This document shows positions 44,662-53,396 of a DNA stretch of 64,000 nt, one piece after another (within the stretch, counting starts at the first letter, position 1; every line of letters starts with the position of its first letter). The position numbers were made by a program, and so were the translations under genes. Source of the stretch: Adlercreutzia sp. ZJ176 (lineage in GTDB: Bacteria > Actinomycetota > Coriobacteriia > Coriobacteriales > Eggerthellaceae); NCBI RefSeq assembly GCF_011038975.1, contig NZ_JAAKEC010000007.1, forward strand, positions 62,001-126,000, written 5' to 3'. Below the pieces are notes generated by a model. It ran no database searches. It was not told the DNA's origin and worked only from the letters and a program-made list of their open reading frames with translations.

Positions 44662-45243
44662 TCAGAGCAGGCGCACGATCCCTGCCGTCACGAGCCCGAC
44701 GGCTGCGCCGGCGCATCCTCCGACCAGAACCTTCCTCATGACGCTCGCGCACAAACGCTCGGGGGCGCGCCGCGCCTTGATCTCGTCGAGGGAGGCCCCG
44801 CCGCAGAACGCCCTGATCTCACGGTAGGTTTGAACCTCGTACTTCCTCTTGCCGCGCTCCACGAGGAACGCGAAGTACAGCGACAGCGCGTACACGAGCG
44901 CGCCCGTCGCGAGGGCGAGCCAGTTGTCCTGCGCGAACGCCACGACCATCACGACGAGGGACACCGCGAGGAGCACCCCGTACAGCGCCGCGTTCCGCTT
45001 GAGCTCCCTCACGTCTTCCTCTGCGATCCTTGCGTCAATCATGGGCAGGTCTCCTTTCGCGAGCGCGTCGATGGAGGTCCCGAAGAGCCCGGCGATGAGG
45101 CCCAGGCTCTGCACGTCCGGGTAGGACTTGTCGTTCTCCCAGTTCGAGATCGTCTGGCGGCTCACGAACGCCTTCCCGGCGAGCTCCTCCTGCGACATCC
45201 CCGCCTCCGCGCGCAGATCCCTGATCGTCTTGCCGACTTCCAT
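44662..45243 (-). CDS. XRE-family HTH regulator with membrane segments
   Basis: 193 residues. N-terminal HTH_3: VGKTIRDLRAEAGMSQEELAGKAFVSRQTISNWENDKSYPDVQSLGLIAGLFGTSIDALAKGD. The second half has TM segments at about 90-108 and 112-130 (VLLAVSLVVMVVAFA, LATGALVYALSLYFAFLV) and a third at the C-terminus (VLVGGCAGAAVGLVTAGIVRLL). Such membrane-tethered XRE proteins are common in Firmicutes and Coriobacteria and may sense envelope state. Ribosome site aaggagg. Confidence 0.82.
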   Translation of the reverse strand: MEVGKTIRDLRAEAGMSQEELAGKAFVSRQTISNWENDKSYPDVQSLGLIAGLFGTSIDALAKGDLPMIDARIAEEDVRELKRNAALYGVLLAVSLVVMVVAFAQDNWLALATGALVYALSLYFAFLVERGKRKYEVQTYREIRAFCGGASLDEIKARRAPERLCASVMRKVLVGGCAGAAVGLVTAGIVRLL

Positions 45244-45444
45244 GCGGCCCTCCTTCCAATGCTTGCGAATCCCACCCTACAGGGTTCTTCCGCCATTGTC
45301 CGCCAAATGGGCTTGCACGGGGCCGGAAGCGCTGTCAAAACCCTTTTACATCGTCTTTCAGCTGGAGTTTTGGAAGCCTGCAAGCAGGTATGTGACGTAG
45401 CCGCATGCCATTGCTGCTGACAACGAAGGAGACAATGCACTGAA

Positions 45445-45523
45445 ACCATGACACGCTCGTAAAAAATCTTGATTAAACCGTGCTGCGCATAAACTTCCCC
45501 TATCTCGCAAGGAGACAGCAGCT
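45445..45523 (-). pseudogene. Fragment of a second MqsA/Panacea-type antitoxin HTH
   Basis: On the minus strand one frame reads LLSPCEIGEVYAQHGL before diverging. This matches LLSPREIGESYAKYGL in the HTH of the antitoxin at 32034-33074, and the DNA matches over about 44 nt (45479-45522 against 32827-32870). A stop codon lies just upstream of the match. It is a remnant, without a full gene. Confidence 0.55.
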
Positions 45524-45552
45524 ATCCATTTTTCACAATTAACTCTTCCTGT

Positions 45553-45601
45553 CGTTCCCTCTATAGTATTATTATTAGCAAATAATACTATAGAGGGAAC
45601 G
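45553..45601. promoter_or_regulatory. Perfect 21-bp inverted repeat before the DUF6036 gene
   Basis: Arms of 21 bp (45553-45573 and 45581-45601), reading cgttccctctatagtattat on the left, flank a 7-nt loop (attagca). The right arm contains the ribosome site (gaggga) and ends at the base before the ATG at 45602; the arms also contain tatagt/tattat words that could serve as a -10. It can act as a DNA operator for the HTH partner encoded downstream or as an RNA hairpin hiding the ribosome site. Confidence 0.75.
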
Positions 45602-46146
45602 ATGGACAAGGCTGAGCTTATCTCCAAACTGAAGCGCATCGATGAGGACATCTTCTTTTCCGGGGTTCTTCAGGAGGGGCAACGCGTCGGCATCATCATA
45701 GTGGGAGCAGGCGCATTGCTGCTGAGCAACCTTTCGTCAAAAGGAGCGACGAAAGACGTCGATGTCCTTCGAGCCGAGGATTCCGTGAAGCCCTTCCTTC
45801 TTCACGATGCCGACTTCAACAGCCAGTGCGCAGCTTACGAAGCATGCCTCCCCTACAACTTCGAGGACCGTATTAAGCGCATTGATCTGAACACCTATGC
45901 ACTCGACATTTACGTCCGTCGCTTGAAGACGTGGCAGTGATGAAGCTGTATCGATGGGCGGCTCCCGACATAGCCGATCTTACTGCACCCGAGTTTCTGG
46001 AAAAGCTGGACTGGGCGGCTCTCGACCACCTCGTGCATTCCCCCGAAGAGGCGGCGGCAAGCCGTTGCGCTTTGCCTGAGCAAGATCGAGAGCTGAAGAA
46101 TCTGCTTCACAACTATCACGCATACGAGGAAGGATGGCGACGATAA
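45602..46146 (+). pseudogene. DUF6036-type nucleotidyltransferase-fold gene, single-base frameshift
   Basis: First frame (45602-45940): IIIVGAGALLLSNLSSKGATKDVDVL, matching the DUF6036 NTase-like start, up to LDIYVRRLKTWQ and stop. Second frame (45931-46146): AVMKLYRWAAPDIADLTAPEFLEKLDWAALDHLV, the normal continuation. One extra C in gtccgtcg near 45913-45918 would give DIYVPSLEDVAVMKLY without interruption. The product would resemble the NTase toxins of AbiE-like type IV systems in fold (inference). The gene starts directly after the 21-bp inverted repeat and overlaps the HTH partner. Confidence 0.7.
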
Positions 46147-46712
46147 TGCTCACGTTTCGCGGATTCCTTCTGAAATACTGCCAAGAGCTCGCAGGCGCGC
46201 AAACGTCAAGCCTGAAGAAGCTGTTCGCCATCGCAAAGCAGGGACGGCCGCGCGTTTTCGAGCCGCTTCTTCTTTTGGCGCTCTGCGACCACAGGGAGGG
46301 CTATCTGATGAAGCAGGCGGTCGGCTCAAGCGTGTTCGAGACGTATCGGAGCATGACGGCCAGCTTTCATCAGTCGGGCCTTGCGTTGGAGCGCTTCCTC
46401 GACACGCTGCCCGAACGAAGCAGATACAAGCGCCCCCTTATCGCGTGGCGCGCCGAAAACGCTCGGAAGCAAACCAATCGACAGACGCTGCAGAGGGTTG
46501 CGGACTCCCTTGCCATGCTGCTCGAGCAGAAGGGCATAAGCCGCGCCGAGGCATGCAGGATCACGGGGCTGAACAAGGGGAACTTCTACGCGTTCCTGAA
46601 AGGGGACGCATCGAAGCTCAGCCGAAGCACTGCGATGAGGGCGTACGGAACGCTGCGTTCCCTCCCCTCTTCTCCGCCCTCTCAACAGGTGGATAGGGCA
46701 GCAACTTCGTAA
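46146..46712 (+). CDS. HTH-containing partner of the DUF6036 gene
   Basis: About 188 residues. The N-terminal part (TFRGFLLKYCQELAGAQTSSLKKLFAIA...PRVFEPLLLLALC) is helical; the C-terminal part has a helix-turn-helix: LAMLLEQKGISRAEACRITGLNKGNFYAFLKGDASKLSRSTAMRAY. The ATG at 46146 overlaps the preceding stop (TAATG); an ATG at 46134 is possible. Probably regulates the pair through the upstream inverted repeat and may also neutralise the NTase-like product. Confidence 0.65.
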   Translation: MLTFRGFLLKYCQELAGAQTSSLKKLFAIAKQGRPRVFEPLLLLALCDHREGYLMKQAVGSSVFETYRSMTASFHQSGLALERFLDTLPERSRYKRPLIAWRAENARKQTNRQTLQRVADSLAMLLEQKGISRAEACRITGLNKGNFYAFLKGDASKLSRSTAMRAYGTLRSLPSSPPSQQVDRAATS

Positions 46713-47024
46713 GCCATTGTAATCTTCGGGATCACGTAAGTCAGCGTCGGCCATTCTGCTATAACCGCCCGCAGCCAGCCTGCCGCCACTTCCAGCCGCA
46801 TCGTCGTCAAAACGCAATCTCGAATGTCTTGGGTTATTGGACTCTACACGCTCGGCGGTTTTGCAGCGTCCGACAAGCGCATTGGCAGTCCGGCTGTTGG
46901 CGGCCTTTGTTGGCGGCCTTCTTCATTCGTATTCTGTCTATGATTCTGGGGGATAAAACCCAAAAGCCATTACAACGGCCGGTTGGCGCGACCACCGCAC
47001 CATAGCTGGCTGCTTTCCGAAAGC
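46713..47024. other. Intergenic stretch between the island and the HAD gene
   Basis: No gene supported. Contains a short direct repeat (tgttggcggcct twice, about 46895-46920). It marks the right edge of the accessory island; composition returns to high GC after it. Confidence 0.45.
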
Positions 47025-47975
47025 CTACTCCCAGTCGAGGATCTCGTAGCCTCGCTCTTGGGCGGTCCGCTTGAGGGGGCGATCGGGGGTCACAGCGTGG
47101 CCCTCCCGGGCCGAGGCGAGCAGCGCGCGGTCGGAGTGGTGGTCCCCGTAGGCCCAGCCGACCTCCCACTTCCCCGCGCCGAAGCGCTCGTCGGCGAACC
47201 GCGCGAGCGCGGCCACCTTCTCCTCCCCCTCCACGGGCAGCCCCTCCACCTGCGTGGTGTAGCAGCCGTACGCGTCGACCTTCATGCGCGTGGCGATCGC
47301 GTACTGGATGGGGTGCTCGAGCATGGCCGCCGCGACGATGGGCTCGAACGTCGCCGAGACGCACACCACCACGTGGCCCGCGTCGAGATGCGCCTGCATG
47401 GCGCGCGTCGCCTCCGCGCGCACGCGCGGCGCCACCGCGCGACGGTAGAACGCGCGCAGATACTCGTTCACCTGCGCCACGGGCTTGCCGTGAAACGCCG
47501 AGAACACCAGCCCACGCACCCAGCTCTCGTTCTGGGGCAGGCGCGCCTTGTACGCGCCGCCCCACACGATGATGCGCGCGATCACCGTCGGAGCGAGCTT
47601 GCCCTCGCGCGCCAGATGGCGCACGAGCAAAACCGGCGAGTTGCCCGTGAGGGTTGTCCCGTCGAAGTCGAACACCGCGATGCGCACCTTGCCGTCCGCG
47701 CCCGCGGTGCCGGGGGCGCCAGCGGTGCCTTCGCTTCCTGCTCCTGCGCCAGCGCTCGCAGCGCCAGCCACGTCTTCGTCCGCGCCAGCCGCGCCCTCAC
47801 CCGCAGCCGCCCCAGTGCCCGCGGCCCCTTCGGCACGCGCGCCACCAGCGCCCGGCAACAGCCGCGCGGCGGCGAGCGCTCCCGGGGTCACGCGCACCAC
47901 GCCCTCGGGGAGCTCCTTGGGGTCCGAGGCGCCCTCGCAGGGAACCAACACATAGTCGTCTTCCATATGCGGCAT
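47025..47975 (-). CDS. HAD-superfamily (SerB-like subfamily IB) phosphatase
   Basis: About 316 residues. HAD motif I is FDFDGTTLTG, motif II VVVCVSATFEP, and motif III/IV lies in VGWAYGDHHSDRALL. This is the HAD-IB pattern of phosphoserine phosphatase and related lipid/glycerol phosphatases; the substrate is unknown. Before the HAD domain are about 100 residues, half of them Ala/Gly-rich low complexity (about 40-90), with a short acidic N-terminus (MPHMEDDYVLVPCEGASDPKELPEGVV). Start among nearby ATGs is uncertain. Convergence with nothing; the ABC operon lies upstream on the same strand. Confidence 0.8.
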   Translation of the reverse strand: MPHMEDDYVLVPCEGASDPKELPEGVVRVTPGALAAARLLPGAGGARAEGAAGTGAAAGEGAAGADEDVAGAASAGAGAGSEGTAGAPGTAGADGKVRIAVFDFDGTTLTGNSPVLLVRHLAREGKLAPTVIARIIVWGGAYKARLPQNESWVRGLVFSAFHGKPVAQVNEYLRAFYRRAVAPRVRAEATRAMQAHLDAGHVVVCVSATFEPIVAAAMLEHPIQYAIATRMKVDAYGCYTTQVEGLPVEGEEKVAALARFADERFGAGKWEVGWAYGDHHSDRALLASAREGHAVTPDRPLKRTAQERGYEILDWE

Positions 47976-48088
47976 GATCACGGTTGCGTCTCTCTATGGC
48001 TCAGGGTCAACCGGCGGCTCCTCGCGCAGCGTGGCACGCGCCCCGCGCATGCCACGCCCAGCGGCGCAGCGGATGACGCGCCGCGCCG

Positions 48089-50116
48089 TCAGTCAACCTC
48101 GTCGATGCAGTCTACGAACTGTGAATTATACAGCTCGGCATAGAAACCTCCAAGGGCCAAAAGCTCGGCGTGCGTGCCCTGCTCGACAATGTCTCCATGA
48201 TCCATCACCAGGATGAGGTCGGCGCTTTTGATGGTGGAGAGCCGATGCGCGATCACGAACGACGTGCGCCCCGCCATGAGGTTGTCCATCGCCTGCTGGA
48301 TGCGCTCCTCGGTGCGCGTGTCAACCGAGCTGGTGGCCTCGTCGAGGATCAGCATGCGCCGGTTCGCCAGAAGGGCGCGCGCGATGGTGAGCAGCTGCCG
48401 CTGGCCCTGGCTGACGTTGGAGGCGTCCTCGTTGATCACGAAGTCGTAGCCGCCCGGCAGCGTGGTGATGAAGTGGTGCGCGCACGCCCCGCGCGCCGCC
48501 GCCTCGATCTCCTCGCGCGTGGCGTCGAGCTTGCCGTAGGCGATGTTCTCGGCGATCGTGCCGCTGAACAGCCAGGTGTCCTGCAGCACCATGGCGAACA
48601 TCCCGCGCACGTCAGCCCGCGCGAAGTCGCGCACGTCCACGCCGCCGATGCGGATGGCGCCGCCGTTAACCTCGTAGAAGCGCATGAGCAGCTTCACCAT
48701 GGTGGTCTTGCCCGCGCCCGTCGGCCCCACGATGGCCACCGTCTGGCCCTCCTCCACGCGCGCGGAGAAGTCGTTGATGACCGGCTCGCCGGCGCGGTAG
48801 CCGAAGCTCACGTGGTCGAACTCCACGTCGCACGTCACGCTGTCGGTGCGCGCCCGCGCGTGCTCGGCGTCCTGCTCGGGCTCGTCGAGGAACTGGAAGA
48901 TGCGCTCGGCGGCCGCAGCCATCTGCTGGAGGACGTTGGACACCTGCGCGAGCTGCGTGATGGGCTGCGTGAAGTTCTTCACGTACTGGATGAACGCCTG
49001 GATGTCGCCGACGGTGATGGTGCCGCGCGCCGCCAGCAGGGCGCCGAAGATGGCCACGGCCACGTACCCCAGGTTGCCCACGAAGTTCATCACGGGCTGC
49101 ATGAGGCCGGAGAGGAACTGCGACTTCCAGCCCGCCTCGTAGAGCCGCTCGTTGGTGGCGCGGTAGGCGCGCACGGCCTCGTCCTCGCGGCGGAACGCCT
49201 TCACCACGGCATGCCCCGAAAAGGTCTCCTCCACCTGGCCGTTGATCTGGCCGAGCAGCGCCTGCTGCGCGAAGAAGTGCCTCTGCGAGCGCTTCACCAC
49301 CACCATGACCAGCACGATGGACACCGGCACGACGAGCAGCGCCACGAGCGTCATGGCCCCGTTGATCGACAGCATCATCACGAGCACGCCCACGATGGTG
49401 GTGACCGACGTGATGAGCTGGGTGACGCCCTGGTTCAGGCTCTGCCCGAGCGTGTCCACGTCGTTGGTGACGCGCGAGAGCACGTCGCCCGTCGAGTTCT
49501 TGTCGAAGTAGCTGAAGGGCATCTGGTCGATCTTGCGCGCGATGGCGCCGCGCAGGCGGTAGCACGTCTGCTGGGAAACGTACGCCATGACCCAGCCCTG
49601 CACCCACGAGCACGCCGCCGACAGCGCGTAGAGCCCCAGCGTGCTGAGCAGGATGCGCGCGACGAGGTCGTAGTCGATGCCGCCCGTGCCCGACACCTTC
49701 GCCACCAGGCCCTCGAAGAGCACGGTGGTGGCTTCGGAGAGCACCTTGGGCCCCACGATGTTGAAGATGGTCGAGCCGACGGCGAACGCGAAGATCACCA
49801 CGAGGTGCACCTTGAACTGCCCCATGAAGGCGAGCATCTTGCGCATGGTGCCCTTGAAGTCGCGGGGCTTCTCGCCGGGCATGCGCGCGGCGTGGCCGTG
49901 CGGACGGCGACGCGGGGCGTCCTTTTTGCCTGACGAGGCGTAAGCTTGCTGCCTCACGGCCTCAGCCCGGGCGCGGCGGGCGCAGGCGCGCTCCTCGGGC
50001 GTCATCTCGTCGCGGGCCGCCGGCATGTCGGCGACGTCCTGCGCGCCGTGCGCGTGGGCGTCCATGACGGCGCGCGCGGCCTTCACGGCCTCGGGTTCCC
50101 TGACCTTGCCCTTCAT
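48089..50116 (-). CDS. ABC exporter, permease fused to ATPase (second of pair)
   Basis: 675 residues. N-terminal extension of about 90 charged residues, six TM segments (about 100-400) of the ABC type I exporter fold, then the nucleotide-binding domain: Walker A VGPTGAGKTTMVKLLMRFY, signature NVSQGQRQLLTIARALL, Walker B MLILDEATSSVDTRTE and H-loop FVIAHRLSTI. It pairs with the exporter upstream to form a heterodimer like BmrCD or LmrCD (inference from pairing). ATG overlaps the stop of that gene by 4 nt. Regulated through the MarR gene at the head of the operon. Confidence 0.9.
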   Translation of the reverse strand: MKGKVREPEAVKAARAVMDAHAHGAQDVADMPAARDEMTPEERACARRARAEAVRQQAYASSGKKDAPRRRPHGHAARMPGEKPRDFKGTMRKMLAFMGQFKVHLVVIFAFAVGSTIFNIVGPKVLSEATTVLFEGLVAKVSGTGGIDYDLVARILLSTLGLYALSAACSWVQGWVMAYVSQQTCYRLRGAIARKIDQMPFSYFDKNSTGDVLSRVTNDVDTLGQSLNQGVTQLITSVTTIVGVLVMMLSINGAMTLVALLVVPVSIVLVMVVVKRSQRHFFAQQALLGQINGQVEETFSGHAVVKAFRREDEAVRAYRATNERLYEAGWKSQFLSGLMQPVMNFVGNLGYVAVAIFGALLAARGTITVGDIQAFIQYVKNFTQPITQLAQVSNVLQQMAAAAERIFQFLDEPEQDAEHARARTDSVTCDVEFDHVSFGYRAGEPVINDFSARVEEGQTVAIVGPTGAGKTTMVKLLMRFYEVNGGAIRIGGVDVRDFARADVRGMFAMVLQDTWLFSGTIAENIAYGKLDATREEIEAAARGACAHHFITTLPGGYDFVINEDASNVSQGQRQLLTIARALLANRRMLILDEATSSVDTRTEERIQQAMDNLMAGRTSFVIAHRLSTIKSADLILVMDHGDIVEQGTHAELLALGGFYAELYNSQFVDCIDEVD

Positions 50117-52413
50117 GCAGCATCACCTCCCATCCCGAGTTCCTCTTCCGAGAGCTGCGACAGCGCGATGGCGCGGTACTCCTCGCAGTCCCGCATGAGC
50201 TCCTCATGCGTTCCCTTGCCCACCACGCGGCCCTCGTCGAGCACCACGATGCAGTCGGCTGTCTGTATGGTGGATATGCGCTGCGCCACGATCACGCGCG
50301 TCACGCCGCCGGCGTGGGCGTCGAGCGCGGCGCGCAGGTCGGCGTCGGTCTTGTAGTCGAGCGCCGAGAACGAGTCGTCGAACAGGAGCACCCGCGCGTC
50401 AGCCGCCAGCGCCCGCGCGATGCACAGGCGCTGCCGCTGGCCGCCTGAGACGTTGGTCCCGCCCTGCGAGATGGGCGCGTCCAGGCCGCCGGCCTTCTCG
50501 GCCACGAAGCCGGCAGCTTGCGCCACGGAGAGGGCCTCGTCCACGCGGGACGCCCTCATGCCCTCGTCGGCGTAGGCCACGTTCGACTCCACCGTGCCCG
50601 TGAACAGAAACGCCTTCTGCGGCACGTAGCCGATCTGCCCGCGCAGGTCGGACTGCGCCATTGCGCGCACGTCGACGCCGTCGAGGCGCACGGCGCCCGC
50701 GCTCACGTCGTAGAAGCGCTCGATAAGCTTGCACACGGTGGACTTGCCCGACCCCGTCGATCCGATGACGGCGAGCGTGCTGCCCGGCTCGGCCGTGAAG
50801 CTCACGTGCTCGAGCACGTACTCGCTCGCGTCGTCGTAGCGGAAGGACACGTCGTCGAAGACGATCCGGGCGCCGCGCCCGCGCGGGGCGCCCGGCGCAG
50901 GCGACGCGGCGGGCGCGCCCGCGGGCCCACCTGCTGCCGGCGGCACGACCGGCTCGCCCGCCGGCTCACCCGCTGCCGGCGGCACGGCCGAAGCGTCCGC
51001 CGGTTCGCCGGCTGCCGGTTCGCCCGCGCCCCTCACGCCCCTCACTGGCGACGCCGGGTCGGTGACGGAGGGCGGCGTCGCGAGCACCTCGTTGATGCGG
51101 CCCGCCGCCACTTCCGCGCGGGGCAGCATGATCGAGATCATGCCGATCATGAGGAAACTCATGATGATGACCATGGAGTAGGTGATGAACGCGATGAGGT
51201 CGCCCGTCTGGATGACGCCGGAGTCGACGTAGAGCCCGCCGATCCACACGATGCCGATCGATGTGACGTTCATGATGAGCATGAGCGCCGGCATCATGAA
51301 GGTCATGGCGCGGTTGGTGAACAGCTGGGTTCTCATGAGGTGGGTGGAGGCCACGTCGAAGCGCTCCTCCTCGAAGTCCTCGCGGTCGAACGCCCGCACC
51401 ACGGGCAGGCCCGTGAGCATCTCGCGCGCCACCAGGTTCACGCGGTCGATGAGGGACTGCATGATGCGGAACTTCGGCATGACCACCTTGAACAGCACGG
51501 CGATCACCGCGAACACCGCGGCGATGGCCACCACGATGACCCAGCCCATGGAGGCGTTGGTGGACATGACCATGACGATGCCGCCCACGGCGAGGACGGG
51601 CGCGTAGAGCACCATGCGCATGAGCATGATCGACATCATCTGGATAAGCTGGATGTCGTTGGTGCCGCGCGTGATGAGCGAGGCGGCCGAGAACCGGCCG
51701 ATGTCGCCCTCGGAGAACTCCATGACGCGCGTGAACAGGCGCTCGCGCAAATCGCGCCCGATGGCCGCGCCCGTGCGCGACGCCACGAGCCCCACCAGCA
51801 CGGCGAGAGCGGCGCCTGCCGCGGCCAACCCCAGCATGGCCGCGCCCGTGCGCAGGAGGTAGCCCATCTGCATGCCGGACAGGTCGTAGCCGAGCGCCTC
51901 GTACTCGGCGCGCGCCGCGGCGACGCCCTGCTGCTCGACGATCGACTCCTCGACGTCGGTCATCGCCTCGCGCGCCGCCTCGACGGCGGAGAGGACCTCG
52001 GACTTCGGCAGCTGTCCCGCCTGGTAGGCGGCGAGCAGCTGGTCGAGGTCGACTCCATCCGCAAGCCCCTGCGCGCCGTGCGCGGCGATGAGCGGCAGCG
52101 TGAGCAGACGGTCGAGCTCCTCGATGCGCTCCCGCCCCGCGTCGTTCAGGCGCCACGCGCCCTCGTCGGCGTCGTACGAGCTGCGCAGCAGCTCCTCGTC
52201 GTCCTCAGACGACATCATGCAGGCGATCTCGAAGGTGCGCTCGGTCAGCTCGTCGGCAGCGACGTGCTCCACGCCCTGCTGCTGGATGCCCACGTCCACG
52301 ATGTCGGAGGTCAGCCGCGGCAGCGACAGGTCGGCGGCGGCCTGGCCGATGAGCAGCACGATCACCATGAGCAGGGCCAGCTTGTGCTCGAGGAGGTAGC
52401 GGGCTATGCGCAC
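50113..52413 (-). CDS. ABC exporter, permease fused to ATPase (first of pair)
   Basis: 766 residues. N-terminal TM segment (LLEHKLALLMVIVLLIGQAAADLSLP), then a cytosolic/external insert of about 150 residues rich in acidic residues between TM1 and TM2 (about 40-190), typical of the larger partner in heterodimeric exporters, five further TM segments, a Pro/Ala/Gly-rich linker (about 455-515) and an ATPase domain: IGSTGSGKSTVCKLIERFY, NVSGGQRQRLCIARALA, VLLFDDSFSALDYKTDADL (Asp after Walker B in place of the catalytic Glu) and VIVAQRISTI (Gln for the H-loop His). Its ATP site is thus of the degenerate kind. GTG start overlaps the MarR gene by 10 nt. Confidence 0.9.
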   Translation of the reverse strand: MRIARYLLEHKLALLMVIVLLIGQAAADLSLPRLTSDIVDVGIQQQGVEHVAADELTERTFEIACMMSSEDDEELLRSSYDADEGAWRLNDAGRERIEELDRLLTLPLIAAHGAQGLADGVDLDQLLAAYQAGQLPKSEVLSAVEAAREAMTDVEESIVEQQGVAAARAEYEALGYDLSGMQMGYLLRTGAAMLGLAAAGAALAVLVGLVASRTGAAIGRDLRERLFTRVMEFSEGDIGRFSAASLITRGTNDIQLIQMMSIMLMRMVLYAPVLAVGGIVMVMSTNASMGWVIVVAIAAVFAVIAVLFKVVMPKFRIMQSLIDRVNLVAREMLTGLPVVRAFDREDFEEERFDVASTHLMRTQLFTNRAMTFMMPALMLIMNVTSIGIVWIGGLYVDSGVIQTGDLIAFITYSMVIIMSFLMIGMISIMLPRAEVAAGRINEVLATPPSVTDPASPVRGVRGAGEPAAGEPADASAVPPAAGEPAGEPVVPPAAGGPAGAPAASPAPGAPRGRGARIVFDDVSFRYDDASEYVLEHVSFTAEPGSTLAVIGSTGSGKSTVCKLIERFYDVSAGAVRLDGVDVRAMAQSDLRGQIGYVPQKAFLFTGTVESNVAYADEGMRASRVDEALSVAQAAGFVAEKAGGLDAPISQGGTNVSGGQRQRLCIARALAADARVLLFDDSFSALDYKTDADLRAALDAHAGGVTRVIVAQRISTIQTADCIVVLDEGRVVGKGTHEELMRDCEEYRAIALSQLSEEELGMGGDAA

Positions 52414-53162
52414 GGGACCTCACCCGCCTCGCGCGGCGCGGGGGCGTCGCTTGCGGGGGCGGCCGCGCGCTCGCCTGCGCTTGCGGGGGCGGCTGCGCGC
52501 TTGCACGCGCCTGCGGGGGCACCTGCGGCGGCCGCGCTCTCGCACGCACTCCCAGCAGCCATGCGCTCGCACGCGCCTTCCGGCCGCGCGCCCGCCTCGG
52601 CACCGTCGCTCAGCTGAGCCTGGTACTCCACGATGAGGCGCATCGTCCGCAGCAGGGCGCGGAAGTTCTCCTCGCCCACGTACTCGATGAGCGCATGGGC
52701 CTGCGACGTGGCCACGGCGTCCACCTCGCGCGCCAGGCACAGGCCCGCCGGCGTCAGGTTGATGGCCACCGCGCGGAAGTCGTCGCCGCCACGCTCGCGC
52801 TCCACGAGCCCCTTCCCCTCGAGGCTCTTGAGCACCTGGGAGAAGGCCGAGGGCGTCACGTGCAGAAGCGCCGCCACGAAGCCGGGGCGCACCGGCTTCT
52901 CGCTCGCCCTCCTCTTCGCCATCATGACCATGTGCACGGCGCGCGCCTCGGTCGGCGTGAGGCCGTCGATGGACACGACGGGCATGAAGCGGTTCCTGCG
53001 GAGGAGGCGCGCGAGATCGAAGAACTCGTCGCGGAGCGCGTCGAAGACCTGCGCGCTCTCAGGGTTGCCGACCGTCGCGGAGACTGGAGCTGGGGCGCCC
53101 GGCGCTTCGCCTGCGCCCGTGCCCGCGCAGCCGCAAGCGCCTGCAGAGGTTTGCTCATTCAT
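52404..53162 (-). CDS. MarR-family transcriptional regulator
   Basis: 252 residues. Winged HTH in the middle: VSIDGLTPTEARAVHMVMM, KPVRPGFVAALLHVTPSAFSQVLKSLEGKGLVERERGGDDFRAVAINLTPAG. The N- and C-terminal ends are Ala/Gly-rich; the C-terminal 60 residues are low complexity and unusual for MarR. First gene of a three-gene operon with two ABC exporter genes, so it likely represses them until a substrate drug or toxin binds. A dyad lies 31 nt before the start. Confidence 0.85.
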   Translation of the reverse strand: MNEQTSAGACGCAGTGAGEAPGAPAPVSATVGNPESAQVFDALRDEFFDLARLLRRNRFMPVVSIDGLTPTEARAVHMVMMAKRRASEKPVRPGFVAALLHVTPSAFSQVLKSLEGKGLVERERGGDDFRAVAINLTPAGLCLAREVDAVATSQAHALIEYVGEENFRALLRTMRLIVEYQAQLSDGAEAGARPEGACERMAAGSACESAAAAGAPAGACKRAAAPASAGERAAAPASDAPAPREAGEVPCA

Positions 53163-53192
53163 CGCTGCCCTTTCTGTTTAGTGCCGAATTTG

Positions 53193-53205
53193 TTTAGCAA
53201 CTAAA
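53193..53205. promoter_or_regulatory. MarR-type operator
   Basis: tttagcaactaaa (arms of 5 bp around 3 bp), with a further half-site gtttag at 53176-53181, in the promoter region of the MarR-ABC operon. Sequence and placement fit autoregulation by the adjacent MarR protein. Confidence 0.5.
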
Positions 53206-53396
53206 GTAATGAAAGTGCCGCGACATTGCAACCCCTCAGGCAAAGCTCCCCACAAAGCCAGCGAAGGGAGCACATCTCGCCGATGGGCGTGCCCGCGCCC
53301 CATCCCAGGAACCAGCTTCAGGTCCGTGCGGGCGCGCGAAGACCCGAAGTCGCGCGGGCGCGCCCGCCACTTCGACGCACCTGCCGCCTCGGCGCG

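Noticed and set aside
32034-46712. Prophage or integrative element
   Set aside because: No integrase, capsid, terminase, relaxase or att-like direct repeats at the borders were recognised.
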